Source of the DNA: an uncultured Alphaproteobacteria bacterium
GTDB lineage: Bacteria; Pseudomonadota; Alphaproteobacteria; HIMB59; GCA-002718135
NCBI GenBank assembly: GCA_902627245.1
Contig: CACOIH010000009.1
Location: forward strand, 1 to 50,898
Reading direction: 5' to 3'
DNA: 50,898 nt
Below, in pieces: positions 17,678 to 26,321 of this stretch (the first letter of the stretch is position 1; each line of letters starts with the position of its first letter). A program made the position numbers and the translations under genes. The notes beneath the pieces are model-generated. The model made no database searches, was not told the origin of the DNA, and worked only from the letters and a program-made list of their open reading frames with translations.

Positions 17678-19242
17678 AAAAATTTTCTTCCTTACTTGAT
17701 AATCTCATTTTAACTCCATCAAGAAAAAATAAAATTAATCTTTTAAAAGATTATTTCAGTGAACTTGACCGTGATAAAGCATACGCACTTTCTATTTTAT
17801 CAGATCAATTATCATTTCAATTTGTTAAAGCGTCTAAATTACGAAAACTTGTGTATGAAAAAGTAGATAAAAATTTATTTAATTTTTCTTATGATTATGT
17901 TGGTGATTTAGCAGAAACAATTTCATTAATTTGGCCAAAATCTAACAAAAAAATGACGCAAAGCCTATCACTGCTTATAGAAAAAATTCAGAAGTTAAAA
18001 AAAAATGAAGTAAATACTGAATTTAGCAAAATATTAGATCAATTATCGCATAATGAAAGATGGACACTAATTAAAATTTGTACAGGTGGATTAAGAATTG
18101 GGGTTTCAGAAAGACTTGTTAAAACTGCAATAGCTGAGCAATACAATAAATCTTTGATTGAAATTGAAGAGATATGGCATGGATTGAAATTTCCCTATGA
18201 CAATCTTTTTGAATGGTTAAAAAATCGAGCTCAAAAACCAAAAATAAGCTTTAAAGACTTATTTCATCCAATGATGCTGGCTAATCCATTAGATAAAGAA
18301 AAAGATTTCAAAAACTTAGATCCAAAAAATTTTCAAGCAGAATATAAGTGGGATGGAATACGTATTCAGTTGATGGTTTCTTCGTCTGGTATTTCTCTAT
18401 ATTCAAGAAATGGTGAAGATATTTCAAAAGCTTTTCCTGATGTAATTGAAAATGTAGAAGGGGAAGCAGTGATTGATGGTGAATTACTTGTTGGTAAAAA
18501 CTTCAAACCATCGACATTTAATGATTTACAACAACGTTTGAACAGAAAAAAAGCAACTATTGAATTATTAATAAAATATCCTGTTTTTATTAGAGCATAT
18601 GACATTCTTTTTTATAATGGCAAAGATCTTCGAAAATTAAAATTGATAGAGAGAAGAAAATATTTAGAAAAATTTCATAATCAGCATAAAAAAAATAATA
18701 TTGATTTATCACCAGTCATAAAATTCTCTGATTGGAATAGTTTAGAAAAATTTAAAAATAATACTATGGATGAATTAAATGAAGGTGTGATGATTAAATT
18801 AAAAGATAGTCAGTATTTACCAGGAAGAAAAAAAGGTTTTTGGTATAAATGGAAGAAAAATCCAAACTATGTTGATGCTATACTGATGTACGCACAAAGG
18901 GGTCACGGTAAACGTTCGTCCTATTATTCTGATTATACTTTTGGTGTCTGGAAGGAAAAAGAGTTGGTTCCTATTGGAAAGGCATATTCTGGATACACAG
19001 ATAAAGAACTTTTAAAACTTGATAAATATATAAGAAATAATACAGTTAATAGATTTGGTCCTGTAAGAGAAATAAAAAAAGAAATTGTCTTCGAAGTTGC
19101 ATTTGACAATGTATTTCCAAGCGGAAGACATAAATCTGGAGTTGCTATGAGATTTCCAAGAATTAATAGGATACGTTGGGATAAACCAGTAAATGAAGTA
19201 GTTACAATAGAAGAATTTATAAAAGAATTTAAAATATATTAA
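17674..19242 (+). CDS. ATP-dependent DNA ligase (LigB/LigC-type)
   Basis: A 522-residue ligase with an N-terminal DNA-binding domain (about 1-195), a nucleotidyltransferase domain with motif I AEYKWDGIR (adenylated Lys225), SLYSRNGED (motif III), DGELLVG, EGVMIKLKDSQYLPGRK (motif IV/V), then an OB fold with WYKWKKN and the late RFPRINRIRWDKP. It uses ATP to seal nicks. It is translationally coupled to the exonuclease gene and forms the sealing step of the helicase, phosphoesterase, exonuclease and ligase set. The 3' end overlaps ispE by 14 nt. Confidence 0.92.
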   Translation: MKKFSSLLDNLILTPSRKNKINLLKDYFSELDRDKAYALSILSDQLSFQFVKASKLRKLVYEKVDKNLFNFSYDYVGDLAETISLIWPKSNKKMTQSLSLLIEKIQKLKKNEVNTEFSKILDQLSHNERWTLIKICTGGLRIGVSERLVKTAIAEQYNKSLIEIEEIWHGLKFPYDNLFEWLKNRAQKPKISFKDLFHPMMLANPLDKEKDFKNLDPKNFQAEYKWDGIRIQLMVSSSGISLYSRNGEDISKAFPDVIENVEGEAVIDGELLVGKNFKPSTFNDLQQRLNRKKATIELLIKYPVFIRAYDILFYNGKDLRKLKLIERRKYLEKFHNQHKKNNIDLSPVIKFSDWNSLEKFKNNTMDELNEGVMIKLKDSQYLPGRKKGFWYKWKKNPNYVDAILMYAQRGHGKRSSYYSDYTFGVWKEKELVPIGKAYSGYTDKELLKLDKYIRNNTVNRFGPVREIKKEIVFEVAFDNVFPSGRHKSGVAMRFPRINRIRWDKPVNEVVTIEEFIKEFKIY

Positions 19243-20065
19243 GTAAATTATTTTCAGTTATAATGTTCCATAAACCAGGAAAATCTTTGCTAAAATTAAT
19301 TTTAGCTCTCTCAACATCTTCTTTTTTTTCAAATACACTAAATAAACATGAACCACTTCCTGTGAGTCGAGTAAAAATTACTCCATCCAAATTTTCTAAA
19401 TAATCATAAATTTTTGTAAATTCAGGTTGAGTTTTTTTAAGAATTTTTTCGAAATCATTTCCATTGTCGTGATCATTTATTTCCTCTAAATCAAATTCTG
19501 AATTATAATCAAAATCAGACAAACCAAAAGAATTATACATTTTTTCAGTTGAGCAAATAAAATTTGGTCTTATTAGAAGAAAATAATATTTTGGAAAAAT
19601 AATATTAGAAATTAAATCACCCTTACCTCTAACAAGACTGTCTTTTTGGTTTAAAAATAATGGTACATCAGATCCTAAATTTATATAATCAAAAATATTT
19701 CTTTTTTCTATAATTTCTAAATTCTCAAGAATTTTTATTACTGTTGCTACATTTGAAGAAGCTGATCCTAAACCTGCTTGATAAGGAAATCTCTTATTAA
19801 TTGTAACAAGAATTTTTGGTGGTTCTATATTTAAAAAAGAAAAAAGCCTAGCCACTATACAATCACTAAACATATTATTCTCAGGAGAAAATATTCCAGA
19901 ATAAATTACTTTAAATTTTTGATAAGGTTCTATACTAATTTCATCATAAAGATTTAAAAAGGTTATACCTGTTCTAATATTATGATATCCATCTCTCCTT
20001 TTATTTATAACTTTTAAAAATAAATTAATTTTGGCGGGAGATTTTTCAGTTATTTTATCCAGCAT
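19229..20065 (-). CDS. ispE: 4-diphosphocytidyl-2-C-methyl-D-erythritol kinase
   Basis: A 278-residue GHMP kinase of the MEP isoprenoid pathway. It begins with KSPAKINLFLKVINKRRDGY (substrate-binding Lys and the GYH motif), has the ATP-binding GLGSASSNVATV, catalytic Asp in NLGSDVPLFL, and the C-terminal RLTGSGSCLFSVF. It phosphorylates CDP-ME in the cytoplasm. Its start overlaps the end of the upstream TPR gene by 11 nt, an arrangement seen in other alphaproteobacteria. ispH of the same pathway lies at 46499. Confidence 0.94.
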   Translation of the reverse strand: MLDKITEKSPAKINLFLKVINKRRDGYHNIRTGITFLNLYDEISIEPYQKFKVIYSGIFSPENNMFSDCIVARLFSFLNIEPPKILVTINKRFPYQAGLGSASSNVATVIKILENLEIIEKRNIFDYINLGSDVPLFLNQKDSLVRGKGDLISNIIFPKYYFLLIRPNFICSTEKMYNSFGLSDFDYNSEFDLEEINDHDNGNDFEKILKKTQPEFTKIYDYLENLDGVIFTRLTGSGSCLFSVFEKKEDVERAKINFSKDFPGLWNIITENNLLNIF

Positions 20066-21365
20066 TAAATTTATTTAGTTTGCTTTGAACATCTTCATCA
20101 ATTTCATCTTCTGGTTCAGCAAGTTCAAGAGCTTGTTGCCAAAAATGGACTGCTTCTCTTTTTCTATTCATAGCATAATAGATATCACCTAGATGGTCTA
20201 GTGATATTGCTTCACCAGGTGCCATATCTATAACTATTTCCATTAATCTTGCAGCTTCTTCTAAATTATTATGTTTAAAATGAGCCCAGGCTAAACTATC
20301 AATTATATAGTAGCTATCAGGATTAGATTGATAAGCAGCCTCTAGCATTTGTAATGATTGATCTAATCGAATTTCTCTTTCCACCCATCCATAGGCAAGA
20401 TAATTTAATACGTTTGCGGAGTCTGGCTTAATATCAAGTGAAGTAATAAAATCTTTTTCTGCTTTATCCCAATTACCTAATCTTTCATAGCAAATTCCTC
20501 TTCTATAAAAAATATTCCAAAGATCATCTACCTTTTGATTTATCATTTCATCATATAAAGAAATTGCAAGCTCAAATTTTTTTTCAACTCGATAAAAATC
20601 AGCTAAAATTTTTTTTAATTCATAATTATTGTTATTATTAAGCAATAATTTTTTTATTTTTTTTTGCGCATCATCATATGAAAGAAAATTAGAATAATTT
20701 ATTGCTAAACTTCTTTGAGCTTCAAGGTAATAAGTACTTGCAGGCTCTATTTTTAAAAAAGTTTCTTCAGCTACCTTAGGTTTTTTAATATTTTGAAATA
20801 ATTCACCTTTAATTAGTGTTGCTCTATCATTTGTGGTATCAATTATCTTAGCTAGGGAAGTATAAAATAAAAGAAAGTTGTAATTTAAAGAATTTTGATC
20901 AGCATTTGAGAATGATGAAACTACAATATCAACTAGTGATTTACTTATTAGTTTTTTATCTTTAAGCTCATTGTTATTAAAAAAAATAAATTCAACTAAA
21001 TCATTTTTATCTTTAAGTTTTGTATTAATTTCTTTTATTTTGTTAAATTTTTTACTAACGTATAAATAAACTAACTTAACCATATATGCTTCTTGATTCC
21101 AATCATCCAAAATCAAAATTTCTGTAGCAATCTTTTGGGCTAGATCGATATCTTCAATGATTACAGCTGATATTGCTTTATCAAGTAATTTAGTGGTCGA
21201 TAAATTTACATTTTTATTTGTAAAGCTAGAAAGTGCTAAAGGATAATCATGATTCTTAAATGCAGATTGAGATATCAGAAATGATGAGCTACTAAATGCC
21301 AATATAGGCATAGAAAAAAATAGTATAAGTTTAAAAATTAGGAGTTTTCTTATTAAATTATTCAT
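20055..21365 (-). CDS. Exported TPR-repeat protein upstream of ispE
   Basis: A 436-residue protein with an N-terminal signal (hydrophobic core about 8-25, AFSSSS after it). The C-terminal half contains several TPR units, for example LWNIFYRRGICYERLGNWDK, FITSLDIKPDSANVLNYLAY, LQMLEAAYQSNPDSYYIIDS and EAISLDHLGDIYYAMNRKRE. The N-terminal half is also helical and repeat-like but degenerate. Likely a periplasmic or membrane-attached scaffold; no enzymatic motif is visible. It is co-transcribed with ispE. Confidence 0.82.
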   Translation of the reverse strand: MNNLIRKLLIFKLILFFSMPILAFSSSSFLISQSAFKNHDYPLALSSFTNKNVNLSTTKLLDKAISAVIIEDIDLAQKIATEILILDDWNQEAYMVKLVYLYVSKKFNKIKEINTKLKDKNDLVEFIFFNNNELKDKKLISKSLVDIVVSSFSNADQNSLNYNFLLFYTSLAKIIDTTNDRATLIKGELFQNIKKPKVAEETFLKIEPASTYYLEAQRSLAINYSNFLSYDDAQKKIKKLLLNNNNNYELKKILADFYRVEKKFELAISLYDEMINQKVDDLWNIFYRRGICYERLGNWDKAEKDFITSLDIKPDSANVLNYLAYGWVEREIRLDQSLQMLEAAYQSNPDSYYIIDSLAWAHFKHNNLEEAARLMEIVIDMAPGEAISLDHLGDIYYAMNRKREAVHFWQQALELAEPEDEIDEDVQSKLNKFNAG

Positions 21366-21407
21366 TTAAAAAAATAGTTGCATTATATTAAATAATTATA
21401 AATTTAC

Positions 21408-22118
21408 ATGAATCAATCAAATATAAAAAATTTAGAATTTATTATTAATTCTGGTGTAAATTACTTCCTGCAAGATTCACCAAGAAATTGGTATAATACT
21501 TCAACAAATACGTCCTCTAAATATATAAAAGAAGTAGATAATGAAAAATTGGAAAGAATTGAGAAAATAATTACAAAAATTAAATCTTTTGATACCCCTC
21601 TTAAGAATTCAGCACAAAATTTAGTTGTTTATGATGGAAACCTAGACGCAAGAGTAATGTTTATTGGTGAAGCTCCAGGTAAGGATGAGGATATACAAGG
21701 TCTACCATTTGTTGGTAGAGCTGGGCAACTGTTAAATAAAATGTTGGCAGCAATTAATTTAAAGAGAGAGGATGTATACATTACTAATGTAGTTAATTGG
21801 AGACCCCCAAATAATAGAACACCAACTGATAAGGAAATTTTAGAATTCTTACCTTTTCTTCAAGAACAAATTGATATTATAAATCCTGATTTAATTTTTT
21901 TATTAGGTGGTGTAGCTTCTAAAGCAATATTATCTACTCCACATACATTAAGTAAATTAAGAGGATCTTTGCATGAGTATCAATCCTTGAAATTAAATAA
22001 AGTAATTTATGCAATTGCTTCTTACCATCCAGCTTTTTTACTTCGCTCTCCACAATACAAGAAAGCCTCTTGGGAGGATTTACAAATGCTACAAAAAAAA
22101 TTAAATGAAAAAAATTAG
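21408..22118 (+). CDS. Family-4-type uracil-DNA glycosylase without iron-sulfur cysteines
   Basis: A 236-residue UDG-superfamily protein with the family-4 fold motifs: RVMFIGEAPGKDEDIQGLPF, VGRAGQLLNKML, VYITNVVNWRPPNNRTPT, NPDLIFLLGGVASKAIL and the active-site ASYHPAFLLRSP. The first motif shows the water-activating region and the last the DNA-intercalating loop. Classical members bind a 4Fe-4S cluster through four cysteines. This protein has no cysteine at all: the KCRPP position is NWRPP, the CxxC region reads FDTPLKNSA and the next Cys position reads EFLPF. It should still excise uracil in base-excision repair, but this is inference. It overlaps the slt gene by 14 nt. Confidence 0.85.
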   Translation: MNQSNIKNLEFIINSGVNYFLQDSPRNWYNTSTNTSSKYIKEVDNEKLERIEKIITKIKSFDTPLKNSAQNLVVYDGNLDARVMFIGEAPGKDEDIQGLPFVGRAGQLLNKMLAAINLKREDVYITNVVNWRPPNNRTPTDKEILEFLPFLQEQIDIINPDLIFLLGGVASKAILSTPHTLSKLRGSLHEYQSLKLNKVIYAIASYHPAFLLRSPQYKKASWEDLQMLQKKLNEKN

Positions 22119-23847
22119 TTTATATATTTTAATATTATTTATTTCGTCAAGTTTTTCTTATAATGTTTATGGCTATCAAAATGAAATATCAAAAAAATAT
22201 AATAATATTTTTTCCTCAAAATTACTAAGCGAAGAAGATGTTCTAAATTACAGAAAAGCGTATCTGTTCCAAGAGCAATGTAAATGGAAAATTGCAAATA
22301 GATATATACTAAAAATACAAAATAAAAATTTATTGGGTCATATATATGCTCAAAAATTCTTACATCCAAATTGTTATAAATCTAGTTATCTAGAATTATA
22401 CTATTGGTTGAAAAAATATAATGATCATCCACAAGCTAAACGGATATATAAACTAGCAATACGTAGAATGCCCTCAGGTTACAAAAGCCCCACTAAGCCA
22501 TCACAACCTTTGGGAATAGAGCCAGACACAGTTACAAAGGTAAAAAAAAATAAATATAAAAGTTTAAAAAAACTTTCTAATAGCCAAAGGGCTGAGAAAA
22601 AAAAATTGATTAATGGCATAAAGTCTAGAGTTAATCGAGGATGGCCAACAGGAGCTGTAAAATTACTTAATCAAAGAGATGTAGATTTATTATTAGATCA
22701 AGTAGAAATTGATCAACAAAAGGAATTAATAGCAAAAGGATACTTTCTTGCTGATAAAAACAAATTGGCTATTCAGTATGCTTCTGAAGCTCTGATTAAT
22801 TCTGCAGAATATGTTCCATATGCAGCTTGGACAGCTGGTCTTAGTTCGTGGCGACTTGAAAGATATAATGATGCAGCTAATTACTTTTCTTTATTTTCTA
22901 TAAGCCTGAAAGATGATGCATGGCATCAAACATCAGGTAGTTTTTGGACTGCTAGATCTTATGCAAAATTAGGACGTTATGAAGACATAAATTTTTGGCT
23001 TAAAAGAGCGTCTAACAATCCTAATAGTTTTTATGGTATGTTAGCATTAGAAATTTTAGGAGTGGAAGATAAAATTGAATGGAATCAAAGTTCAGCACTT
23101 AATAAAAATAATAGTAAGTTACTTAATCTTCCGTCAGGTAAAAGATTGCAGTCACTAATTCAGGTTGGTTTTGCAGATGAATTAGAAAAAGAAATAGTTC
23201 ATCTTAACACTGTTGTGAATAAAGAAATTGCAAAAGAATCAATCAGTATAGCCGAAAATTTTGATCTAGCGTACACTCAATTAAAAATTGTAAACAAGCT
23301 TGAACAATTAGGAATGGATGTTCCAACTCATCTTTACTACCCAACTAGTGTTTGGAAACCTCGTGACGGTTTTAAATTAGAAAAAGAGTTATTACATGCG
23401 TTTATGCATCAAGAATCAATGTTTAATACTAAGGCTAAAAGTAAAGATGGGGCTATGGGACTTATGCAGGTCCTACCATCAACTGCTAAATTTATTACAA
23501 AAAGTAAAGATGTAAAAAGAAACAATAGCAATATTTTAAAAAATCCAGAAATAAATTTAGAAGTTGGGCAGGAATATATTAATTATCTTCTTGATCTAGA
23601 AGTAGTCTCAAGAAATTTAATCTTTTTAGCAGCAGCATATAATGGCGGACCAGGAAATCTTCAAAAATGGAAGAAAGAAACAAATTATTTAGGCGACTCA
23701 CTCTTTTTCATGGAAAGTATACCATCTAGAGAAACAAGATGGTTTATTGAAAAAATACTAACAAAATACTGGATTTATCAAAATAAAAATAAAAAAGAAA
23801 TGAGATCTCTTAAAATGCTAGCTAATGGTAATGATCCACTTTATTAA
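22105..23847 (+). CDS. slt: Soluble lytic murein transglycosylase
   Basis: A 580-residue periplasmic enzyme: signal peptide (about 1-23, MKKISLYILILFISSSFSY...), a long helical superhelix resembling the Slt70 U and L domains, and a C-terminal goose-lysozyme-like SLT domain. The catalytic Glu437 lies in LLHAFMHQESMFN, followed by GAMGLMQVLPSTAKF and FLAAAYNGGPGNLQKW, the classic SLT motifs. It cleaves peptidoglycan glycan strands to form 1,6-anhydro ends. The ATG lies inside the end of the glycosylase gene, so translation is likely coupled. Confidence 0.92.
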   Translation: MKKISLYILILFISSSFSYNVYGYQNEISKKYNNIFSSKLLSEEDVLNYRKAYLFQEQCKWKIANRYILKIQNKNLLGHIYAQKFLHPNCYKSSYLELYYWLKKYNDHPQAKRIYKLAIRRMPSGYKSPTKPSQPLGIEPDTVTKVKKNKYKSLKKLSNSQRAEKKKLINGIKSRVNRGWPTGAVKLLNQRDVDLLLDQVEIDQQKELIAKGYFLADKNKLAIQYASEALINSAEYVPYAAWTAGLSSWRLERYNDAANYFSLFSISLKDDAWHQTSGSFWTARSYAKLGRYEDINFWLKRASNNPNSFYGMLALEILGVEDKIEWNQSSALNKNNSKLLNLPSGKRLQSLIQVGFADELEKEIVHLNTVVNKEIAKESISIAENFDLAYTQLKIVNKLEQLGMDVPTHLYYPTSVWKPRDGFKLEKELLHAFMHQESMFNTKAKSKDGAMGLMQVLPSTAKFITKSKDVKRNNSNILKNPEINLEVGQEYINYLLDLEVVSRNLIFLAAAYNGGPGNLQKWKKETNYLGDSLFFMESIPSRETRWFIEKILTKYWIYQNKNKKEMRSLKMLANGNDPLY

Positions 23848-23853
23848 TATGAT

Positions 23854-24381
23854 ATGCCAATAGATACTTCTATAGATTTTGTTTCTATTAACATTGTAAT
23901 AATTACAATATCAGATTCACGTACCATTGAAAATGATACTTCAGGAGATACTCTTGAAAAACGTATTGAAGAGTCTGGTCATAACATGGTTAAAAGAACC
24001 ATAATTCCTGATGATGTTGAAAAAATAAAAAATACTTTAGAATCAATATCAAAAGAAAAAGAAGTAGATTGTATTATTACAACAGGTGGAACTGGCTTAA
24101 CTGGACGTGACACAACTCCTGAGGCAGTAAAAGAAATCGCAAGCAAACAGATTGATGGATTTGGAGAATTATTTCGTCAAATTAGTTTTGAAAAAATTGG
24201 AACCTCAGCAATACAATCAAGAGCTGTTGCAGCATTAATTAATAGCACATATGTTTTTTGTTTACCTGGGTCAACTGGTGCATGTAAAGATGGCTGGGAT
24301 GAGATTTTAAAGTATCAATTAGATATTAGACATAGGCCATGTAATTTTGTTGAAATCATGCCAAGGCTTAATGAAAAATAG
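23854..24381 (+). CDS. moaB: MoaB/MogA-family molybdenum cofactor protein
   Basis: A 175-residue MoCF-fold protein with ITISDSRTIENDTSGDTL, IITTGGTGLTGRDTTPEAV and VFCLPGSTGACKDGWDEIL, the signatures of MoaB/MogA molybdopterin adenylyltransferases. Length and the IITTGGTGLTGRD motif favour MoaB. It begins 6 nt after slt and shares one base (TAGTG) with the start of rnhB. No other molybdenum cofactor gene is in the window. Confidence 0.85.
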   Translation: MPIDTSIDFVSINIVIITISDSRTIENDTSGDTLEKRIEESGHNMVKRTIIPDDVEKIKNTLESISKEKEVDCIITTGGTGLTGRDTTPEAVKEIASKQIDGFGELFRQISFEKIGTSAIQSRAVAALINSTYVFCLPGSTGACKDGWDEILKYQLDIRHRPCNFVEIMPRLNEK

Positions 24382-25007
24382 TGGCAGATTTTTTAATAGA
24401 AAATACAATTGATGGTCCTGTTATTGGTTTAGATGAAGTAGGAAGAGGGCCACTTGCTGGCCCAGTTGTTAGTTGTGGTGTAATTTACAATAGATATGAA
24501 ATTTTAGAAACTAAAATTCCAATCACTGACTCAAAAAAATTAACAATTAACCAAAGATTAAAATTGTTTAAGTTTTTTAAACAATTGAAAAGAGAAAACA
24601 TTTTACAATATTATTTAGGTCTAGCTACTGTAGAAGAAATAGACAAAATAAATATTTTAGAAGCAACTAAATTATCAATGAAAAGAGTTATTGATAAATT
24701 TAATAATCCAAATGCTAGTATAATTATTGATGGTAATTTTAAGCTAAATTACAAAAATACAAATGAAAAATCTATTATTGGAGGAGATAAGGTTTCATTA
24801 TCAATAGCTACAGCCTCTATTATTGCCAAAGTTCATCGTGATCGACTTATGAGTATATTAGATAATAAGTATCAACACTTTGGATGGAAAAAGAATGCTG
24901 GTTACGGAACAAAAAAACATATTGATGCAATCAAAGAAAAGGGGGCTACCAAATGTCATCGTAAGACTTTTGAACCAATTAAATCCCTAATCAAAAAAAA
25001 AATCTAA
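24381..25007 (+). CDS. rnhB: Ribonuclease HII
   Basis: A 208-residue RNase HII that removes ribonucleotides from DNA. It has the catalytic DEVGRGPLAGPVV, TDSKKLT, NASIIIDG, SIIGGDKVSLSIATASIIAK, VHRDRLM and the C-terminal GWKKNAGYGTKKH. The start is a GTG at 24381 that overlaps the moaB stop by one base; no ATG lies nearby in frame. It precedes the intergenic region that contains the sRNA candidate and ccrM. Confidence 0.94.
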   Translation: MADFLIENTIDGPVIGLDEVGRGPLAGPVVSCGVIYNRYEILETKIPITDSKKLTINQRLKLFKFFKQLKRENILQYYLGLATVEEIDKINILEATKLSMKRVIDKFNNPNASIIIDGNFKLNYKNTNEKSIIGGDKVSLSIATASIIAKVHRDRLMSILDNKYQHFGWKKNAGYGTKKHIDAIKEKGATKCHRKTFEPIKSLIKKKI

Positions 25008-25013
25008 TTTTTG

Positions 25014-25032
25014 TTATGCAATAATTGCATAA
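25014..25032. repeat. Perfect inverted repeat after rnhB
   Basis: TTATGCAA-TAA-TTGCATAA, 8-bp arms, lies 7 nt after the rnhB stop and is followed by an AT-rich stretch ending in TTTTT (25041-25045). It may be a weak terminator for rnhB or an operator. Confidence 0.45.
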
Positions 25033-25086
25033 TAAATATATTTTTAACATGATTGAAATAGATATACGAAGACCTATATTATCAAC

Positions 25087-25143
25087 ATCATCATTCCTCC
25101 CAATTGATGATTTTACAGGGAGTCACTAGACTCCCTTTTTTTT
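25087..25143 (+). ncRNA. Candidate compact sRNA with CCUCCC loop
   Basis: A promoter-like pair TTGAAA (25053-25058), 16-nt spacer and TATATT (25075-25080) predicts transcription from about 25087. The transcript would be about 57 nt. It has a first hairpin with stem ATCATCA/TGATGAT (25087-25093, 25105-25111) whose 11-nt loop shows UUCCUCCCAAU, a short single-stranded stretch, and a terminator hairpin with U-run. A loop complementary to Shine-Dalgarno sequences is a recurring design in alphaproteobacterial trans-acting sRNAs. Promoter, loop and terminator are seen; expression is inferred. Confidence 0.5.
25118..25143 (+). terminator. Intrinsic terminator upstream of ccrM
   Basis: Stem GGGAGTC / GACTCCC with an ACTA loop, followed by eight T. 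It would end the sRNA candidate and any read-through from rnhB. Both arms contain a GANTC site (GAGTC and GACTC). Confidence 0.9.
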
Positions 25144-25184
25144 ATAGTCTTTTTGTAAAAAATTATCTCTTATCCCAATGAAAT

Positions 25185-25238
25185 GATTCTCCTTGTTGAT
25201 AAGTCGATTGACCTGATTCCATAACTGCTTAAAGATTC
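25185..25238. promoter_or_regulatory. Cluster of three GANTC sites before ccrM
   Basis: GATTC occurs at 25185-25189, 25215-25219 and 25234-25238, the last only 12 nt from the ccrM start, plus two more in the terminator at 25120-25124 and 25129-25133. GANTC is the target of the enzyme encoded just downstream, so methylation state may control ccrM, as known in Caulobacter. No convincing -35/-10 pair was found in this stretch. Confidence 0.5.
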
Positions 25239-25250
25239 TTTTTTGCTATT

Positions 25251-26321
25251 ATGAAAAAAAATAATATAATTTTAGGTGATTCAATCAAAGAAATGAAGAA
25301 GATGAAAGATCAGTCGGTTGATCTTATCTTTGCTGACCCACCCTACAATCTTCAATTAAGAGATACATTATACAGGCCTGATCAAACAACAGTTGAAGCA
25401 GTAACCCAAGATTGGGATAAATTTAATACTTATGAAGAATATGATAAGTTTACAAATAAATGGCTTAGTGAGTGTAAAAGGATATTAAAAAAAGGTGGGG
25501 CTTTATGGGTAATAGGAAGCTATCATAATATTTTACGAGTTGGCTCCTCTATTCAAAATAAAGGGCTTTGGATTTTAAATGACATCATTTGGCATAAAAC
25601 AAATCCAATGCCAAACTTTAGAGGAACACGTTTTACGAATGCACATGAAACTCTTCTATGGTGTACTACTTCTCGTGAAGCTAAATATACTTTTAACTAT
25701 CAGAATCTAAAAGAGCTAAATGAGGGAAAACAAATGCGAAGCGATTGGTATATTCCTATTTGCTCTGGAAAAGAAAGATTAAGGAAAGATAATAATCAAC
25801 GATCTCATCCAACACAAAAACCAGAAGCTTTACTCTATAGGATTCTTTTAGCCTCAACTAATAAAGGTGATTTAGTTTTTGATCCCTTTTCTGGCTCAGG
25901 AACCACAGCAGTAGTTGCAAAGAAATTACAACGAAATTTTATTGGTATCGAAAAAGATAAAAATTACTTCAAAATTTCAAAGGAGAGATTAAAGAAAACA
26001 AAAGTACTAAAAGAAGATGTTGTTACTATTGCAAAAAGTAGAAAGGAATTGCCAAAAGTGCCTTTTGGCGAACTTGTAGAGCAAGGAATTATTCCACCTG
26101 GTGCTGTACTTACAGATAAAAAAGAACGTTTTAAAGCAACCGTTAGTATTGATGGTACATTAAAAATAAAAGACTTATCAGGTTCTATTCACCAAGTAGG
26201 AGCAAAAATACAAGGGCTTCCAAGTTGTAATGGATGGGATTTTTGGCATATTAAAAATAAATCAAAATCTGTATTACTAGATGAAATACGATCCAATTAT
26301 CGTAAAGACAAACTTAATTAA
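25251..26321 (+). CDS. ccrM: Cell-cycle regulated GANTC DNA adenine methyltransferase CcrM
   Basis: A 356-residue beta-class N6-adenine methyltransferase. The catalytic DPPYNLQ lies at 29-35 and the SAM-binding FDPFSGSGTTAVVAKKL at about 210-226, with SHPTQKPEALLYRILLAS before it. A C-terminal extension of about 100 residues (VPFGELVEQGIIPPG, GSIHQVGAKIQGLPSCNGWD) is the RAMA-type domain that distinguishes CcrM from HinfI-type restriction methylases. No restriction partner is present. It methylates GANTC and couples gene expression to replication in alphaproteobacteria. The 3' end overlaps a convergent gene by 4 nt. Confidence 0.95.
   Translation: MKKNNIILGDSIKEMKKMKDQSVDLIFADPPYNLQLRDTLYRPDQTTVEAVTQDWDKFNTYEEYDKFTNKWLSECKRILKKGGALWVIGSYHNILRVGSSIQNKGLWILNDIIWHKTNPMPNFRGTRFTNAHETLLWCTTSREAKYTFNYQNLKELNEGKQMRSDWYIPICSGKERLRKDNNQRSHPTQKPEALLYRILLASTNKGDLVFDPFSGSGTTAVVAKKLQRNFIGIEKDKNYFKISKERLKKTKVLKEDVVTIAKSRKELPKVPFGELVEQGIIPPGAVLTDKKERFKATVSIDGTLKIKDLSGSIHQVGAKIQGLPSCNGWDFWHIKNKSKSVLLDEIRSNYRKDKLN

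Noticed and set aside
25049-25129. A 26-codon ORF (MIEIDIRRP...) that ends inside the terminator stem before ccrM
   Set aside because: It has no Shine-Dalgarno, and its stop lies inside the terminator loop and stem; the promoter-hairpin-terminator arrangement of an sRNA explains the region better.
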